DNA of 64,000 nt from Leidyana gryllorum EB-2025a (Eukaryota > Apicomplexa), in assembly GCA_048772705.1 (NCBI GenBank), contig JBLWGC010000082.1, positions 124,001-188,000 on the forward strand. Direction: 5' to 3'. Position 1 is the stretch's first letter; the number at the start of each line of letters is the position of its first letter. Below are positions 33,556 to 45,402 of this stretch, piece by piece. Made by a program: the position numbers and the translations under genes. Under the pieces are notes generated by a model. That model searched no databases and had not been told where the DNA came from. It saw nothing but the letters and a program-made list of their open reading frames with translations.

Positions 33556-34873
33556 TCAGAATGCTGGAGCTGTGAGATACGTTTGTTGAACCCAAGAAGC
33601 GACATGCATGATGAGTTCCTCCGGAATGAGCATCAACGCCTCCCCGTCAGGGTTGGATACAGGTAGGGCAAACGCTTCGCGTGGAGCCTTCCCCTCAAGC
33701 CCGTTAGTCCCCAAGATTGGAGTCATCAATTTCCATCCGAAGGAATTGTCTGGGACTCTGTGTCCAGTATTTTCGGCCTTCTCCAGCCGAAACAGTTGTT
33801 CGGCAATGTTAATTGCTGATCATCAAACGATGAGCTCCACATCGCTCACACAAGCTTTTACTCACCGATTTCTGTAATGTCCATAAGGAATAGGTTTCCT
33901 TCGCCATCTTCTATCAATTGCAAATACTCCGCAATGTGCGCTAGCTCGCTCAATTTATTACGAATGCCACCGCCAGGCGCCAAGCTGTCATCGGTATTGC
34001 CAGGCAACCCGTCGCCACACAAGAAGATCTCTGGATGACTCCGAATTATAGGTGCAGTCGCATAGGCTCGGGCCTGCAACTTCCATCCGAAGCTCGGACA
34101 CCCGAAAGAGTGCAGAATCTGGTAAGCCGTGGGCAAATGATGCATAGATTACCTTTTTCATGTCCTTGTCTACGTTAACAGTCCAATTGTCGCCTTCGTA
34201 TTCCGATGGACCCTACACAAACCCATTTGTTCTTAATCATCAATCATCATAATTACAATCAGCCTCGCATCACACCAGGCGACACACACACACACACACA
34301 CGCACACACGCGCGCGCGCAACGCTCCAAATTGACCCAAATTAACGTGCTCAAAGGCAGCCGGTCACAAGTCCAATTATTTGACGAGGCCGAGGGGCATA
34401 TAGGAGGGCGAAGACAGTACAGTGAGGGTTCCCAGCCATGTATTTAATCGTCAAAGGTCGTAGCTCACACACCGTTTGTTTAGCGAGGTCTTCCAGAAGG
34501 TTAGATGAGCTCTGGAATCCACCCGCGCTTGTGTCGGTCACACCATAGCGATTGGCAAGTTTGCCGGATCGTTCGGCAATATTGATAGCTAGTTTCACGA
34601 GGTCCATTCGCGAGAGCGTGTTTGTGGACCGCTCGTTCTGAAAGTCAGCCAGGAAGCCGAGGAAGGGATAGCTCAGATGGGGGTCACTGATATTACGCCA
34701 CCCCAGGTCTATGAAATAGTAGTTCTTTGTATAGGGATGATAAGCAGGCGCGGAGGAATACCTGGGTCGGCAGTCATATAGGAGGGTAGGGTAGCGGCTA
34801 GTGCCGCTGACGCATTTACATTCCGTAGGTTGGGCTCTGTGGGTGATGCCGACTTGGAAGTGATGCACCCCAT
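33556..34873 (-). CDS. Putatively N-myristoylated protein with internal repeat
   Basis: Exons 34873-34762, 34708-34473, 34212-34153, 34118-33866 and 33815-33556 give 306 residues. The N-terminus MGCITSKS fits an N-myristoylation site (Gly2) with a palmitoylatable Cys3, so membrane attachment is likely. Two segments recur: AINIAERSGKLANRYG with AINIAEQLFRLEKAE, and CPSFGWKLQARA with DNSFGWKLMTP. This suggests an internal duplication. I do not recognise the family. The first large intron (34213-34472, 260 nt) uses a GTGTGT donor and holds a long CA/CG repeat, so this junction is less certain than the others. The start lies 29 bp from the start of the PP2C gene on the other strand. Confidence 0.66.
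34281..34320. repeat. Alternating CA/CG tract in intron
   Basis: A (CA)n run passes into (CG)n within the 260-nt intron of the myristoylated-protein gene. Alternating purine-pyrimidine DNA of this kind can adopt Z-form. Confidence 0.85.
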
Positions 34874-34902
34874 CGACGACAAAATTTGATGGGCGGCGCT
34901 CG
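34874..34902. promoter_or_regulatory. 29-bp divergent intergenic spacer
   Basis: Only 29 bp separate the divergent start codons at 34873 (minus) and 34903 (plus). No defined motif is visible. It is the second such pair with a gap of about 30 bp. A later methionine may be the real PP2C start, for example the one near 35053. Confidence 0.28.
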
Positions 34903-37900
34903 ATGGAGGTGACTGACAAGAAGGTCTCCAGGCACTTTCGCAGTGGGACGGCACCCTCACCAACTTCCAGACCCTTTAGTTTGTCTCCGTCTCGCCATAC
35001 TCTGCCGGAGCGGCGTATTGAAGTGTTCACCTTACCCCTAACTGATCGACCAATGTCTCCCGTCCTTTTAGACCCCACGTCTCCGTCGGTAGCACTCAGA
35101 ACAGATGAGAGTGAAGCACCCCGTTTGCGCTCAGCTGACCGAGTATTGGTCCAAGTGGACGTCCATGGCCACCGAGTCATCAAACAGTTACCGCCTCGCA
35201 GACGCCATCTGGTTGGGGTCGGCGAGGAGGAGCCTACGCCGCGTCCGGGCAGCAGCTTCACTAACGGGCCGGGCGACCTGACTAATCGACTGGTGGGGTC
35301 TATTTCGCGCGGAGCTTTGACTGAGAAGGCGGCAATGCCTTCGACGAAGGTGAAGCGGTCGAAGAAAAGTAAGCGGAAGAAGCAAAAGTCGGGCGGCAGT
35401 ACGGCCCCGAGCCGCACGCCCACGCCGCTTATGGGGCCCGCCGGGGGGGCTATGTCCACGCCGCCGTTGACTCCACCGATTGACCACTCCTCCTCTCACC
35501 AGGGGTCGTCGTCGGTCCTCCTGGAGCGGGCACAGCTCCCAATGCACCAACAACAGGCGGCTTCGCCCATCACCTTCCGGCGTCCTGACATTCGTACTAC
35601 GGAGTCTACGGTGTCTCACAGACTGTACTCGTCCTCTTACGAAGTGGCGAGGCAACGGTCGACCACTCCGCACACACTGACGAGTGCCAACATTAACGAC
35701 CTGTTGTCAGCGACCACCACGACGACGACGACGACTGCGCCGCCTCTTTCGTCTTCGCCCCCGCAGTGGTCATCAGGCGGAGGATACTTTTCTTCCTCTT
35801 CAGTACCGTCGGCCACGACGACTTTTCACACTCGTCAACCGCGGCCCCCCCCACCGCCTCCGGAGACTGCTGCGATGCGGCCCCCACAGCAGCCGACCCA
35901 TTTGGTGCCTCCGAGCACGACCACTTATACGACGACCTTCCAGCCGGCCTCTCATCCTCCTCGCCCTCTCTACGCTTCCACTACCACACTGCTTTCATCA
36001 GCCGGCGGCCCTCCGGCTGCTTCCGCTACGATTCAAGAGACCACTTTGCGACCGCCGCTTCAACAGCAAATGATCTCAGGGCCAATCAGAGTGTCCAACA
36101 ACAACAACAATGTATCTCAACTTCCCACCGGGGTGCCGCCGTTGCTCACCGGCCCCACTCACTTACAATCGCCTTCGGCGGCGCCCGCCCAGCCACCACC
36201 CATGGGCTCAATGTCAACACTCCCACAACAACGGCCACAACCAATACAAATACAACAACGCGCCGTCACCCTCCCGGCGCAGGTCAGTCTGTTGTCTCAT
36301 AACAGTATGGCTCCACCAACATCGCCGCAACACTCTCAAACTCAATCTCAATCCCAATTAAATGGAAACACCGGTGGTGTGGTCCGTCCGGCCTCCACAA
36401 CGTTGAACGGGAAATTACAGGAATATGATCTCATCTCACAGACCACCACCACTACAACCACTGCCCCGCCGCCCACTCCACAACAGATCGATAACGCCTC
36501 TGTTCGATTGGATGTTAGGCCAAGACAAATTATCACTCAGGTCGAACAACCTTCGCCGCCACCGCAACAAAGTCTCATGCATCAATCACCCTCTTCTACA
36601 ACTACTGCTACGCTTATCGCAAACCAGCAGCAAATGCTGCAACAACAAAGCCCCAATGCTCCGTCTCATCTTCAGTCAACCATACTGCAGCAGCCACAAA
36701 CCCATTCGGCCACAATGCCGCCCCCAGCGGCCGTCAACTCCTTTGTTACCACCTCTTCACCACCAAATCTGACTCCAATCTCAACTTCACCACCCCCAGC
36801 ACGAACAGGTGCTTCGCCGCCTACAATGTCAGTGACGCCGCAATCAGAACAACTCCCTCCCCCCGAAACCCCTCGGCTCACGCCAATGGTTGTCCTACTA
36901 TCCTTGGAGGGCTTCAAGGCTCCCGTCAACGGAGTCATCAAGAAGCATACCAACCAAGATCGGGGCTTCATTCATGAAATATCCAGGGATTTCACTGTCT
37001 TCGCGGTATTCGATGGCCATGGAGAATACGGCCATGACGTCGCTCAATTCGTCTCTTCCTCATTCCGTAATCTACTAGCCCAAGACTTCCCTCGCCCCAA
37101 CACCATCGAAGCTGAGAAAATCACCAGTACGTCTGCCAATTCGCGCAACCCGCCGCAACAACCCCTCAGAATCTCTCAATTCATCAACAGTGCTGGGCTG
37201 GCTGCGATCAAGTTTCACCCGAGTGGATGTAAGTACCACTTCACGCTCCTGTCTGACTACTGCCCACCAATGCACAGAGAATGTTGACGGAGGAGTCACG
37301 TATTGACTGCACATACAGCGGCTGCACCGCCAGTGTTGCCGTTCGGCATGGATCAACCATCTACGTTGCTTATGTTGGAGATTCCAAAGTGGCAGGATTC
37401 CAATTCCATGGCAAAAAGCCTTGTGAGTGCTACCCTTCTACCCAATTAACATACAGCACACGTGTGTGCCCTTGCAGTTTGCTTGGTAGAGACACCGGAA
37501 CACAGTCCCGCAGCGCGCAATGAGATGGCTCGCATTCGTAGCATGGGTGCTTCTGTCTCAGAACAGAGATACCAATACTTTAGCAAAAGTATTTCACGTA
37601 TTGTCGAGGCCGGTAAGCATCCAAAGTGCAGGCACTTCAAACCACGCTCTCTCCTCGTAGGACTGAGTGTTAGTCGAGCATTCGGCGACCTGGCGGCAAG
37701 GCCATATGGGTTGATAAGCGAACCAGATTTCGTGCAGATCGAAATCCCGGAGATCAGAGCAACGAACCGTTCGATGAAGAAGTCGCAGCCGCACTTCCCC
37801 TTGATGTTGATTGTGGCTTCCGACGGGCTGTGGGACACGATTTCACCCTATGAAATCCTCGACTTCGTGTCGAATGCACAACAGCCTCAGGACAAATTAT

Positions 37901-38001
37901 TCGAATCATTAAGGCAGATAGCAGAGGTAGCTTGGCGCCGTCGCTTAGCAGCAGAGGGCCGCTCAGATGACACTACAGCAATTCTCGCTTTACTACAATG
38001 A
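34903..38001 (+). CDS. PP2C-type protein phosphatase with long disordered N-terminus
   Basis: PP2C enzymes are metal-dependent Ser/Thr phosphatases. Exons 34903-37126, 37170-37228, 37278-37422 and 37478-38001 give 983 residues. The first 660 residues are low-complexity, rich in Pro, Ser, Thr and Gln, with Thr and Pro runs and a basic KRSKKSKRKKQK patch that could be a nuclear signal. The catalytic domain fills the last 320 residues: HTNQDRGFI, FAVFDGHGEYGHDVA with the metal-binding Asp, IDCTYSGCTASVAV, VAYVGDSKV, LSVSRAFGDLAARPYGLISE, IVASDGLWD and SDDTTAILALL. The 43-nt intron 37127-37169 is needed: skipping it forces a weak donor downstream, while removing it allows GTAAGT at 37229 and restores a normal PP2C helix. 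A real start inside the low-complexity region is possible. Confidence 0.88.
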
Positions 38002-38079
38002 GTTCCTCTTGTGCTTTTTTCTCTAATTGGGCCTGTAGCCTGTCACCTCATTCTCAACCGCCATCGATTTTTTTATGAG

Positions 38080-39518
38080 ATGGGTCGGATCGACGGGGCA
38101 ACTCTGACATGGCTCTCCGATTCGGAGAAGGAACGGCTGAGAAATGTGGTTCAGAGGACGCTACCTGTCACCTACGAATTCGAGATTGAGAAGTCCTTAA
38201 GAAGGTTGCGAGAATGCCACGCCAAGTGAGTTTTGACCACCCGCCGAGCTTTGCAGACTCTCCCCTTTGTTTATTCAGACGGGTATGCTTGCAGTTCCCA
38301 GAAGGATTGTTAGTTTGGGCTGAGAATGTCGCTCTAATTCTAGAAGAGTTCGGAGAAGGTATTGAGGACGTATTCGTTCTGGGAGATGTCACTTATGGGG
38401 CTTGTTGCGTGGATGACATCAAAGCGCGGTCACTGCGGTGCGATTTTCTGATTCACTATGCTCACAGCTGTCTCGTCTCGATCGACTCAGTGGAAATCAA
38501 TTGTCTCTATGTCTTCGTCGAGATATACTTGAATCCCGAGAACCTGACCAATCATTTGGTGGCCGCTTTGCCGGCGGCCATTCAGGACAACAAAGGGTCA
38601 TCTGCAGCTGCAGAGGGTGGCACCGGTGACCAGAGCGCGAGTAACACGAGAGAATCGAAGCGTCGGCGTGTGGCATTGCTGAGTTCCGTACAGTTTGTTG
38701 GGGTGGTATACGAAGTACGGGCGTTGCTCCAGGAGCTGTGGCCGGACAATGATGTCTTCATTCCCCATGCTGCCCCGTTGACTCCTGGAGAAACTCTCGG
38801 TTGCACTTCTCCAACTTTGGACGATGACGTAGACTTGGCAATCTTTGTGGCTGACGGACGATTCCATCTTGAGTCGGCCATGATCCATAATCCCCATGTC
38901 AAATTCTATCGGTTCGACCCCTTTTTGAAGGTGAGTCAAGCCGAGTGAAAGAACGAATGGTTATATATTCCTCTGCAGCTTCTGTTCTCCGAGACCTATG
39001 ACATTGAAAAGATGAGAAAGAACCGAGAGAAAGCAATTGCCGATGCTCGCCGAGCCCGAACAGTCTGTGTGATCACGAGCACTTTAGGACGGCAAGGATC
39101 TATTGGAATTATGGAGTATTTGTTAGCACAAATTAGAAGTCGCGGAATCTCAGCCTACGTTGTCCTGGTAGGCGAGATGAGTCCGTCGTTCTTGAATGAG
39201 TTAGCTGGCGACTCAAAGCCTGAGGACATTGGGTTTGTGCAAGTTGGGTGTCCCAGGCTGTCAATTGATTGGGGTCACGAGTTCGGTTTCGCTTTGTTGT
39301 CTCCATATGAAGCTCACTTGGCTTTCGCTTCCAATGGAACGCTGCATCAGCGGTACCCAATGGACTATTTTGCAAGCGCTGGGGGCGTTTGGAGCAACTA
39401 CGGCCGAGGAACTCATAGGGATGGGTCCTTAGCCCCAAGTGGTAGCCAATTTGGTTCTAAAGAGCGTCTTCGCAAGTTGTGGGAGAAGCGGCGAAAAGAA
39501 CTCCAGGCTGCCACTTAG
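38080..39518 (+). CDS. DPH1: Diphthamide synthesis protein DPH1
   Basis: DPH1 works with DPH2 as a radical SAM-type iron-sulfur enzyme that moves the 3-amino-3-carboxypropyl group of SAM to a histidine of elongation factor 2, the first step of diphthamide synthesis. Exons 38080-38225, 38279-38930 and 38979-39518 give 445 residues. Family marks are QFPEGLLVWAENVALILEEF, LGDVTYGACCVDD, FLIHYAHSCLVSID, FHLESAMIHNPHVKFYRFDP, TLGRQGSIGIMEYL, GCPRLSIDWG and LLSPYEAHLAF. Cysteines for the 4Fe-4S cluster are present in GACCVDD, HSCLV and VGCPRL. A 40-residue polar insert (NKGSSAAAEGGTGDQS and onward) interrupts the first domain. The gene is 78 bp after the PP2C stop. Confidence 0.93.
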
Positions 39519-39554
39519 ATATTGATATTGTGCATTATACATATATACACCTAG

Positions 39555-42500
39555 ATGACTCAACCACAATGTAGCAACCGAGTCAAGACATTGACGGACA
39601 GATTCACGGCGCTGGAGCAACAGGCAGCCTCAGAGTTGACGCACGAACGGAATGCCTCAAACCACCATCGAAACTTGGTACAGCCTCGTGGGCCTCAATA
39701 TGTCGTGAAGGTTAGAACCGTGCGTATCGGTGATGTAGAGAACCTGATGACTGGCGCTATAACGTTCCTGATGAAGCAGGCAAGTTTGGTGGTCAGACTC
39801 TTGGATGGGATTAATTCTTCTTGACCACAGGGAGAATTAGGCTTCTATGAGAAGGATGACCTATTCCGCTATCCCAAACACGGAGAGGGGCCTCGTCGGA
39901 AGTGTTTCTTTACCAAACTATTCGCCATGGAAGTAACGCTGAACGACTGGAACCCCACTGAATTAGTGTCCGCACTGTCTGACCTCAAGTCTTTGAACTT
40001 CAGTCAAGTAAGCCATTATCGTCGTCAAGTCGCGCGTGTGTGCACACACTCCCATTTCAGCTGCTCTTCTTATGGAAGGTAGCAGCATTATCAGGACGAA
40101 CTGCTAAGGGGGTTCAATGGGAGAGTTGTAATCGAGAGCACGTATCTTTCAAAGATGCAGTACAGTCGTTGGTCTTTGACAGGATTCTGCTAGAGTTAAT
40201 CAGTCCGAAGCGTCGATGTCGGGAGAAAGTCAGTCTGAACGACGAGTCAAGACGGCCGGACGGCAGTTGCTCAGCTCGACTGCGACAGAACTCCTCGTTG
40301 GTTGCTGCGCCGTCGGATACTCCAGCGAGCACTGGGCTCATTGAGAAAAGGCACCACATGATGCGGCCGTGCGACGATATCAGTTGGCCGCTTGCTAATG
40401 CTAGTGCTGGAGAACGTCGAGCTGTGGGTCGCGAGATTTTGATAGTCTTGGGGTTGATCTGTCGAATTGTGAGCGAGAAGGACGGTCACCCGGGCACGCA
40501 GCCTCATCGCAAGCTGAGCCGTTCCCACACAACTGAAGCGACGATATGTCGGCCAGCATCTGTTCCAGAAGACAACCCCGAGAGTACTGGTGTTTGGTGG
40601 CGTGTATTTGTTCCGCGTCCGAATGTTAGCGGGCTGATGGGGCCCAGAGAGGTGACGGCTCCGCCGGCGCGGGTATGGCGAGCGAATAGGTGGGTGTGTG
40701 GAGTGATGCGTTACGGAGTGATGGTGATGGTTGCAGTTTCTCGAAGCCGAAATCGCCCCCGAGAATGTCTAATGGCGGGACCATCTCGCCTCCTACCAAA
40801 GTAAAGGCTCCTAAAACAATGAAGCCAAAGGCAAATCACCGTCGGCAAAATAGTACCCGATCAGAACCGCCAAAGCAGGATAAGATCCGGAACGGTTCGC
40901 CAGAGAACTACCTGGTTCGAGCGCGGTGAGTGAGTCGTCCCTATTTTGATGGTGACGGCTTGTGGTTGGAGCAGATGCGCTTTGCGGCCTGTGAATAGAT
41001 CAGTAGTTCTGCCGCCCAAGGCAGTGCCCCCTCCACGTTTCACGATTCCTATACCAGGTGATCCATGTCGAAAGCGGCCGAGTGTCGGGGTGTTTGAGCA
41101 GTTGAATGCAACGAAGCCCGTTGCTCCACCCATAAAGGCGCAGACGACCCCAGCGTTACCGGCCCGTTCGGGGAGTTGGCGACGGGGTGTTTCTTTATTC
41201 CAGACATCGACAACAGCTCCGACTCCTGGGATAGAGTTGTTTCTGCACTTTCCGAGCCTTCGCGTATCGACTCATCGGCCTCCGGGTATCCCGATATTCA
41301 GTTACATCCAACAAGCCGGGATGACGAGTCTGCTGACTGCGGCCACGGGGGGCAGCCTGACGACGGCGGCCACGTGGGACGTTATTCGGTTCTCAGCCGA
41401 CGCCCCGAATCTGAATCACGTGTCTATGGCTGAATCGTTGTCAGCGTGTATGTCGGAGTTGAAGAGTGTGTTGAACGCTCGTGCTATGGGGAGCACAGAA
41501 GACATGACGAGCGGGCGTCGTGTATCATTCAGTCTGGACAGCGACGGCGGGAGTGAAAATAGGCAACGCGGAGGGACCTTTGGAGGGTTTCGGAGGAGCA
41601 CCGAAGCCGACGCTTCACACAGCGGTATACTCAGAAGGCTTACCCCGACTGAGGAGAGTAACAGCTCCACGACGTCAACGGAACCGCGTCCTTCGCCACA
41701 GCCTTCACCTTCTGCTCGGCCTTCGCCGTCGCAGTTTTCGTTCGATTTGGACTCTGTCGCTGTAGCAGCCGGCGCAGCAGCGATTCCAGTTCGTTCGCCT
41801 TCCCCGCCACGTCCTGATCCCGCTCAGCTTCTCAGCACCGACACACCCGTTCACCACACTCGAGCCGAAACAGAAAGGCCGCCGCCGCTCAACCACAACA
41901 ATAATATAAGCACCCCGATGCCGACAATGTCACTACCGCGACACTCTCTGTCTCCTGCGAACATTAGTGCAGTGCTGCACGACCAGTCAGTGCCGCGGCC
42001 GGGTGTGTGTGAGGATGACATGGAGGAGACATATACGCCTGAAGTGATTGATTTGGACACTCCGCGAGTGGTTCCGGTGGACAATAATCGTCCTCAATTG
42101 ACGGAGCCTCAGCTGCCGGAATCACGTAGAGCTGGAAGCTGGGCAGCGATGCCTGCAGTGGCAGGCGAGCAACTGGTACAGCGACACACACGATCTGGTC
42201 GAACCTTTGACGCATCTGTTCCTGTGTTCAATGGCCGACGTTTGGGACCCCGAGCCAGCAGTCCTCCCAAAACTATCCCATCTTCTGTTTCAGGCGGCGC
42301 ACCACTGTCAGTCGCATCGATCACTACCACACCACGGCGAGAGAAGACCTCTCCTCTGGTCACGAGTGCCAGCATAGAGAATGACGTGACGGCCGGCATC
42401 GTGGATCGGAAGTGGTCTGGCGGCCGGCCTCGTTCGGGAGCGTTTGCGGCTCCGCCTTTGCCGGAGGGGCCGAGCACTCCGGCTCACGACTTTGTGCGGA

Positions 42501-43330
42501 GGATGGAACGTTTGTCTGAAGTCGCGCGTTCTACGGCTCCGGTCAGTCCGCCGCGGCCGACTGCGGCGTCTTGGGGCGTTGTGCCGACGGACGAGCGCGA
42601 GTTGATGTCGGTGGTGTCAATGCCGTTGACCAGTGAGATCAGCACCATCAATGATATCCCTCTGTTGGAGAATTTGATACGTAAGAAGAAAAGAAAGGCG
42701 AGTTCCCGGAGAGTCTCGGTGGTCGCTGCGATTGAACTCCAACAACCTCCGCCGCCGCCACCCGTCGAACCCATTCGGATTCCTTATGCTAAGGTTACCT
42801 CCGTGGAGGGGGTTATCAACAACAACAGCAGCAGCAACAACAGCACCAAGGAATCGACCTCCCACCACCATATTATCCCCCGACCTCCTTCCATTAACCT
42901 AAGCCACTTCAAGCATCTCGACCCTCTGCGCCTCTCGGAACGCTGCGCCGGATGGCCGTGTATTGGGGGCGATTCCACCCCTCGGCCGCCAAGCACCGAT
43001 ACTCAGTCGGAACGACCTGTCGCCAGGAGACGATCAGACGCTCCTCCAGCCGCAGCGCGAGGCGAACTGCCCACTATGCTCCTGTTGCCCAAGTATCCTA
43101 TAGTTAGATTGCCACACATCGACCGCACCCGATCCCTACACGAGTTCCCCCGACCTCCAACCCCGCGGAGTCGGAACGTACCCACTCCTGCCGAGTTGGT
43201 GCGGATGCGCCGGCCACCCTCAGTGGCCCCTCCGCCTACAGCAGTTCCCGAGCCTCTACCTCCGGCTCGCAAACCATCTCGTCCCCTAGTTCCTCCTCTT
43301 AGTGGTCATCACAACCCACCCCAGAATTGA
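39555..43330 (+). CDS. Large unassigned protein with long disordered region
   Basis: Exons 39555-39779, 39831-40007, 40061-40689, 40737-40925 and 40975-43330 give 1191 residues. The first intron (39780-39830) has a GC donor. The N-terminal 330 residues look folded, with VVKVRTVRIGDVENLMTGA, GELGFYEKDDLFRYPKHGEG, LSALSDLKSL-type helices and GREILIVLGLICRIVSEK. The rest is Pro/Ser/Arg-rich and disordered, with many short Pro runs and basic stretches such as RKKKRKASSRR. I cannot name a family; an adaptor or regulator with many phosphorylation sites is possible. The start is 36 bp after the DPH1 stop and directly follows TAG in CCTAGATG. The stop is 20 bp from the stop of the convergent HRD3 gene. 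Confidence 0.72.
39780..39830 (+). other. GC-AG intron
   Basis: This 51-nt intron starts with GCAAGT and ends with ACAG. Only removal at these sites joins the two flanking reading frames (KQ to GELGFYEK); the nearby GT would lead to a stop. All the other introns I placed use GT. Confidence 0.75.
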
Positions 43331-43350
43331 CATTGACATCACTATCAGAG

Positions 43351-45402
43351 CTAACTGCTCGCGCAATCCCTATGTAATGCAAAGCAAATGCCAAACGAAC
43401 AAAAAGGAAGGAACCCCACCATTGTTAATAGCACCTGATTCGTAGTGAATAACACTTGCATTATCACATAATATATCACCTCCACCTTCCAGTAAGCGGG
43501 AGCCACTTGTGGAAGCCTGTTACAAACACAAACGTTCCCACCCAATATGTGTGTGCAAATGTGTGTGTCCTTACATTCCGAGCCAAGTCAGCGCGTCCCT
43601 CAGGTTCTGCTCAGTCGCATAGCCCACGAAAGACATCAACGACAGATGCGTCACTGCTTCAGCCGTCACTATCGCCACCTCCGATCCCTCCTCATCAAAA
43701 GTCAGCCACCGCTGTCTCTGACTCACGAGCAGTAACGCGTTCTCTGTTGGGTAAGAAGAAGAAGAAGATTTGAGCATTCACGGCTCCCATACCTCGGGCG
43801 ATCTGTTCTCTGGAGATCGAAGCGAAGGGTCGTTGAGCATCCGTTGTCCCGATACCCCATGCGTCCAGAACTTCGTCCAGAGGCTCGCGGTCCTCTTCAC
43901 TTGGACTCGTCAGAGTCGACGGGAGTTGCTTCCCAGCCGGTAACCGGCGTGTGGATAATCCATAACCCTCTTTGACCATTTGAAGCTGAGCGGAGGCTCG
44001 TCCTCGGTGAGCCGAGTATCCCAGATACCGCCATTTCATTTCCTGTGTGGTCGGGGTGAATAGTGATTCGCGCAGTGCCAACGCCCACTCGGCGGGTTCC
44101 ACACCCGCGTGAGCCAACGCGACCAAACTCTCATCCGACAAAACTGCCTTCTCGCCAGACCCGAGCTGAGGTGTTGAGAGTGTGGGGCTGAAAGTTTGCA
44201 GTCTATGTACGGCTTACTGATGTGACCACAGCAGAGTACCAGAGATCCCTGCGTACTAATTTGGCCATGAGGGACCAGGCCTGTGGGCAGGTCTTGAATC
44301 CCATAAACTCGTTGGCCGTGAGTTTGGCCACCATATGGGTCGCGACCGGTAGTCCTCGACTCAGCGCGCCAGATAGGGTCATCAACCACTTCATTTTGAT
44401 GGCGTCGCCCATCAACAGGTCCCAGGCCACCAATTCCTGCGAGGCCACCGGGACGCCTCGATCGGAGGCTCTTCCGAGCAGATTCCGGGCCTCCTGGGCC
44501 ACTTTATTCCCAATTACACGCCCGCTGGGGGTACTGCCGAACCCCACGAGCTCCTCGCCCAGGTAGGCCGAGGCGAGTGGGTTCTCCTGCGCGTGTGCTG
44601 CAATGTGCAGAAGCCTTCGTCCGGTTATTTTATCCTCGGGGACCCCCAATCCGTAAACATAGGCGTATCCGAGCATAGAGATTGCTTCGGCGGACCGGGC
44701 GCGGTTGGCCGATACCTCCCATAACTCTACTGCCTTTTGGTACGACTGTGGGAATCTATCGCCGCCTGCCGAGCGTTTTGGCCAAAACAGTGACATTACG
44801 CACCTACGAAGAACCGCTGCGCGGCCGGCAGCGCCAAATGAGCCGATTGCTGAGTTCGCGGAGCTGAAAACTCAGACGCGACATCTGCCAAAGGATTCCG
44901 CTCTATATGTGAGGGGTCAGCCAAATTAGGATTCGTTCCCATCTCCTGCCCCGCTTTCGGGATAACCGGCGGCCGATGCACCAACGATCGCGGCCGTTCT
45001 GCTGCCTCCTGCGCGGCCGCGGCGATGTTTCGGAAGGAGGCGACCTCTTACTTTGGCGGCAAAAGCGGACGCAGGCTCCAGATATCTAATGCCGGTCTGA
45101 CATGCGTCAGCAAACGAACTCAAACGTCGGACCATTGCCAATAAGGCCGCGGGTTTCAGACTTTGACTCGACGCAAACTCCAGAACGTGTTGGATATCCT
45201 CCGTTTGAGCGTCCGTATAAGGCCACGACTCGTGCCCTTTGCAATGCGACATAATCGTCGCAATCTTAAACTGTTCGTCCGCATTATTCAAAACCCCTCC
45301 GTCGTCGCCATCCAATATTCTGATCAATTCTCCACATCTTTCGTCCAGTGCACCCGAGCAGAACGTCGCCAGGAAGCCCAAAAAAGTGAGCCAACCCCTC
45401 AT
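43351..45402 (-). CDS. HRD3: SEL1L/HRD3-like ER-associated degradation protein
   Basis: HRD3/SEL1L is the ER lumenal substrate receptor of the HRD1 ubiquitin ligase complex. Exons 45402-45052, 45008-44808, 44745-44218, 44165-43793, 43743-43575 and 43516-43351 give 595 residues. The N-terminus MRGWLTFLGFLATFCSGA is a signal peptide. Sel1-type repeats follow: SYQKAVELWEVSANRARSAE then AISMLGYAYVYGLGVPED, LLHIAAHAQENPLASAYLGE, ARNLLGRASDRGVPVASQEL and WRYLGYSAHRGRASAQLQM. A C-terminal hydrophobic stretch (VIYYVIMQVLFTTNQVLLTM and onward) is a membrane anchor, as in HRD3. The protein is shorter than human SEL1L and has fewer clear repeats. Its stop lies 20 bp from that of the gene on the other strand. 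Confidence 0.82.

Noticed and set aside
34350-35459. Minus-strand frame of 369 residues
   Set aside because: Only the 34473-34708 part is an exon of the myristoylated-protein gene; the rest is antisense to PP2C.
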